Source of the DNA: JAIVJM01 sp035761505
GTDB taxonomy: Bacteria; Acidobacteriota; Blastocatellia; Pyrinomonadales; Pyrinomonadaceae
Direction of reading: 5' to 3'
NCBI GenBank assembly: GCA_035761505.1
Contig: DASTQX010000501.1
Coordinates: 1 to 13,247 of the forward strand
Length of the DNA stretch: 13,247 nt
The notes under the pieces were generated by a model. That model searched no databases, had not been told where the DNA came from, and saw only the letters and a list, made by a program, of their open reading frames with translations. Positions 12,744 through 13,247 of this stretch are shown piece after piece. How positions within the stretch are numbered: position 1 is the stretch's first letter; each line of letters opens with the position of its first letter. Position numbers and translations under genes: made by a program.

Positions 12744-13247
12744 GGGTTGAGGCGTGTCGGCGAGGAGGGCGGAGTCCTGTTCGCGGTGTTGCTGTTCGTC
12801 TTTGGTGTGCCACTTGGCCCACTCGGCGGGGGCGTCGAAGGTTTCGCCGCCGTGGCGCGTCAATCTCTCGCGGACGCGGCACATGACGGGCGTGTTGACG
12901 CCGACGCCGGAGATGACGGCTTGGCCTTTGGTGAGCGCGGGGAGTTCGTTGAGAAGTTGTCTCCCTGCGCCCTCGACGGATTTCGCCACGGTGTCCTGAT
13001 CAACGGGATTGACGATCCGCATGATGACCTGCGTCATGCACTGCGAGAGCACGTCCTGATCGAGCTTGCCGGGGCGTTGGGTGATGAGGCCGATGCCGAC
13101 GCCGAACTTGCGGCCCTCGGAGAGAATCTGCTTGAGGATGTTGGTGGAGACGACCGTTTGGCCCGCAGGCGCGAAGCGGTGCGCTTCTTCCAAGAGCGTG
13201 AAGACCGGATAGCGGAGTTCCATGTCGCTGCCGGGCGTGGCCTCGCC
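12708..13247 (-). CDS. herA: HerA-type ATPase, C-terminal part (cut by window edge)
   Basis: The frame is open to the right edge, so the 5' part with the P-loop is outside the window; 179 residues are visible. VFTLLEEAHRFAP carries the Walker B strand and acidic pair of HerA/FtsK-like ATPases. ILSEGRKFGVGIGLITQRPGKLDQDVLSQC is the usual sensor region, and the later NELPALTKGQAVISG, TPVMCRVRERLTRHGG segment is typical of HerA C-terminal domains. HerA hexamers translocate DNA and act with nucleases such as NurA in end processing, or with other partners in phage defence; no nuclease gene is visible here. The C-terminal tail (HTKDEQQHREQ to KKTEKVRGFQI) is polar and repeated in degenerate form at 11276-11319. 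An internal ATG at 13223 is not the start because the homology continues upstream of it. Confidence 0.85.
   Translation of the reverse strand, partial: GEATPGSDMELRYPVFTLLEEAHRFAPAGQTVVSTNILKQILSEGRKFGVGIGLITQRPGKLDQDVLSQCMTQVIMRIVNPVDQDTVAKSVEGAGRQLLNELPALTKGQAVISGVGVNTPVMCRVRERLTRHGGETFDAPAEWAKWHTKDEQQHREQDSALLADTPQPKKTEKVRGFQI

Overview
This window looks like a piece of a GC-rich chromosome from the Acidobacteriota, most likely the Blastocatellia/Pyrinomonadaceae side. That is inferred from three things: a VWFA-related protein of the type expanded in Acidobacteria, a Gram-negative murein-recycling ligase (Mpl), and intergenic DNA built from heptamer-like repeats. No rRNA or tRNA gene is visible, so the assignment is tentative. 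Every gene I can support lies on the minus strand, so transcription runs from high to low coordinates.

Layout in the direction of transcription. At the right edge is the 3' part of a HerA-type ATPase gene (12708-13247). It is followed 9 bp later, with its stop codon inside the next ribosome binding site, by a pentapeptide-repeat membrane protein (11349-12698). Downstream of that is a short degenerate copy of the herA 3' end (11276-11319) and then an exact 21-bp-period array of about 18 palindromic units (10872-11241). Next come a small Ala-rich protein of unknown function (10373-10747) and a secreted protein with a BamE/SmpA-like segment (9642-10118).

The central block, 9294 to 4802, is a stressosome module: rsbR, rsbS and rsbT, then an RsbT-type ATPase fused to a SpoIIE/RsbX-type PP2C phosphatase, then an RsbT-type ATPase fused to a complete histidine kinase. 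RsbS and RsbR carry the STAS residues expected as RsbT targets; the phosphatase could reset them; the kinase fusion could be the output or a second switch. No RsbU, RsbV, RsbW, sigma factor or response regulator is in view.

The left part holds mpl (peptidoglycan tripeptide recycling), a DICT-like sensory protein, pta (phosphate acetyltransferase) and a secreted VWFA-related protein whose MIDAS motif is degenerate.

The most unusual structure is intergenic. Six consecutive gene junctions from 7438 down to 1170 each contain a long inverted repeat, several made of tandem words of about 7 nt, but each with a different sequence. They often run from the stop codon of one gene to the start codon of the next, and three of the starts they touch lack a Shine-Dalgarno sequence. 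The 21-bp palindrome array is a second, separate repeat system. It can be read either as a DNA-level site array or as a seven-residue peptide repeat on the plus strand.
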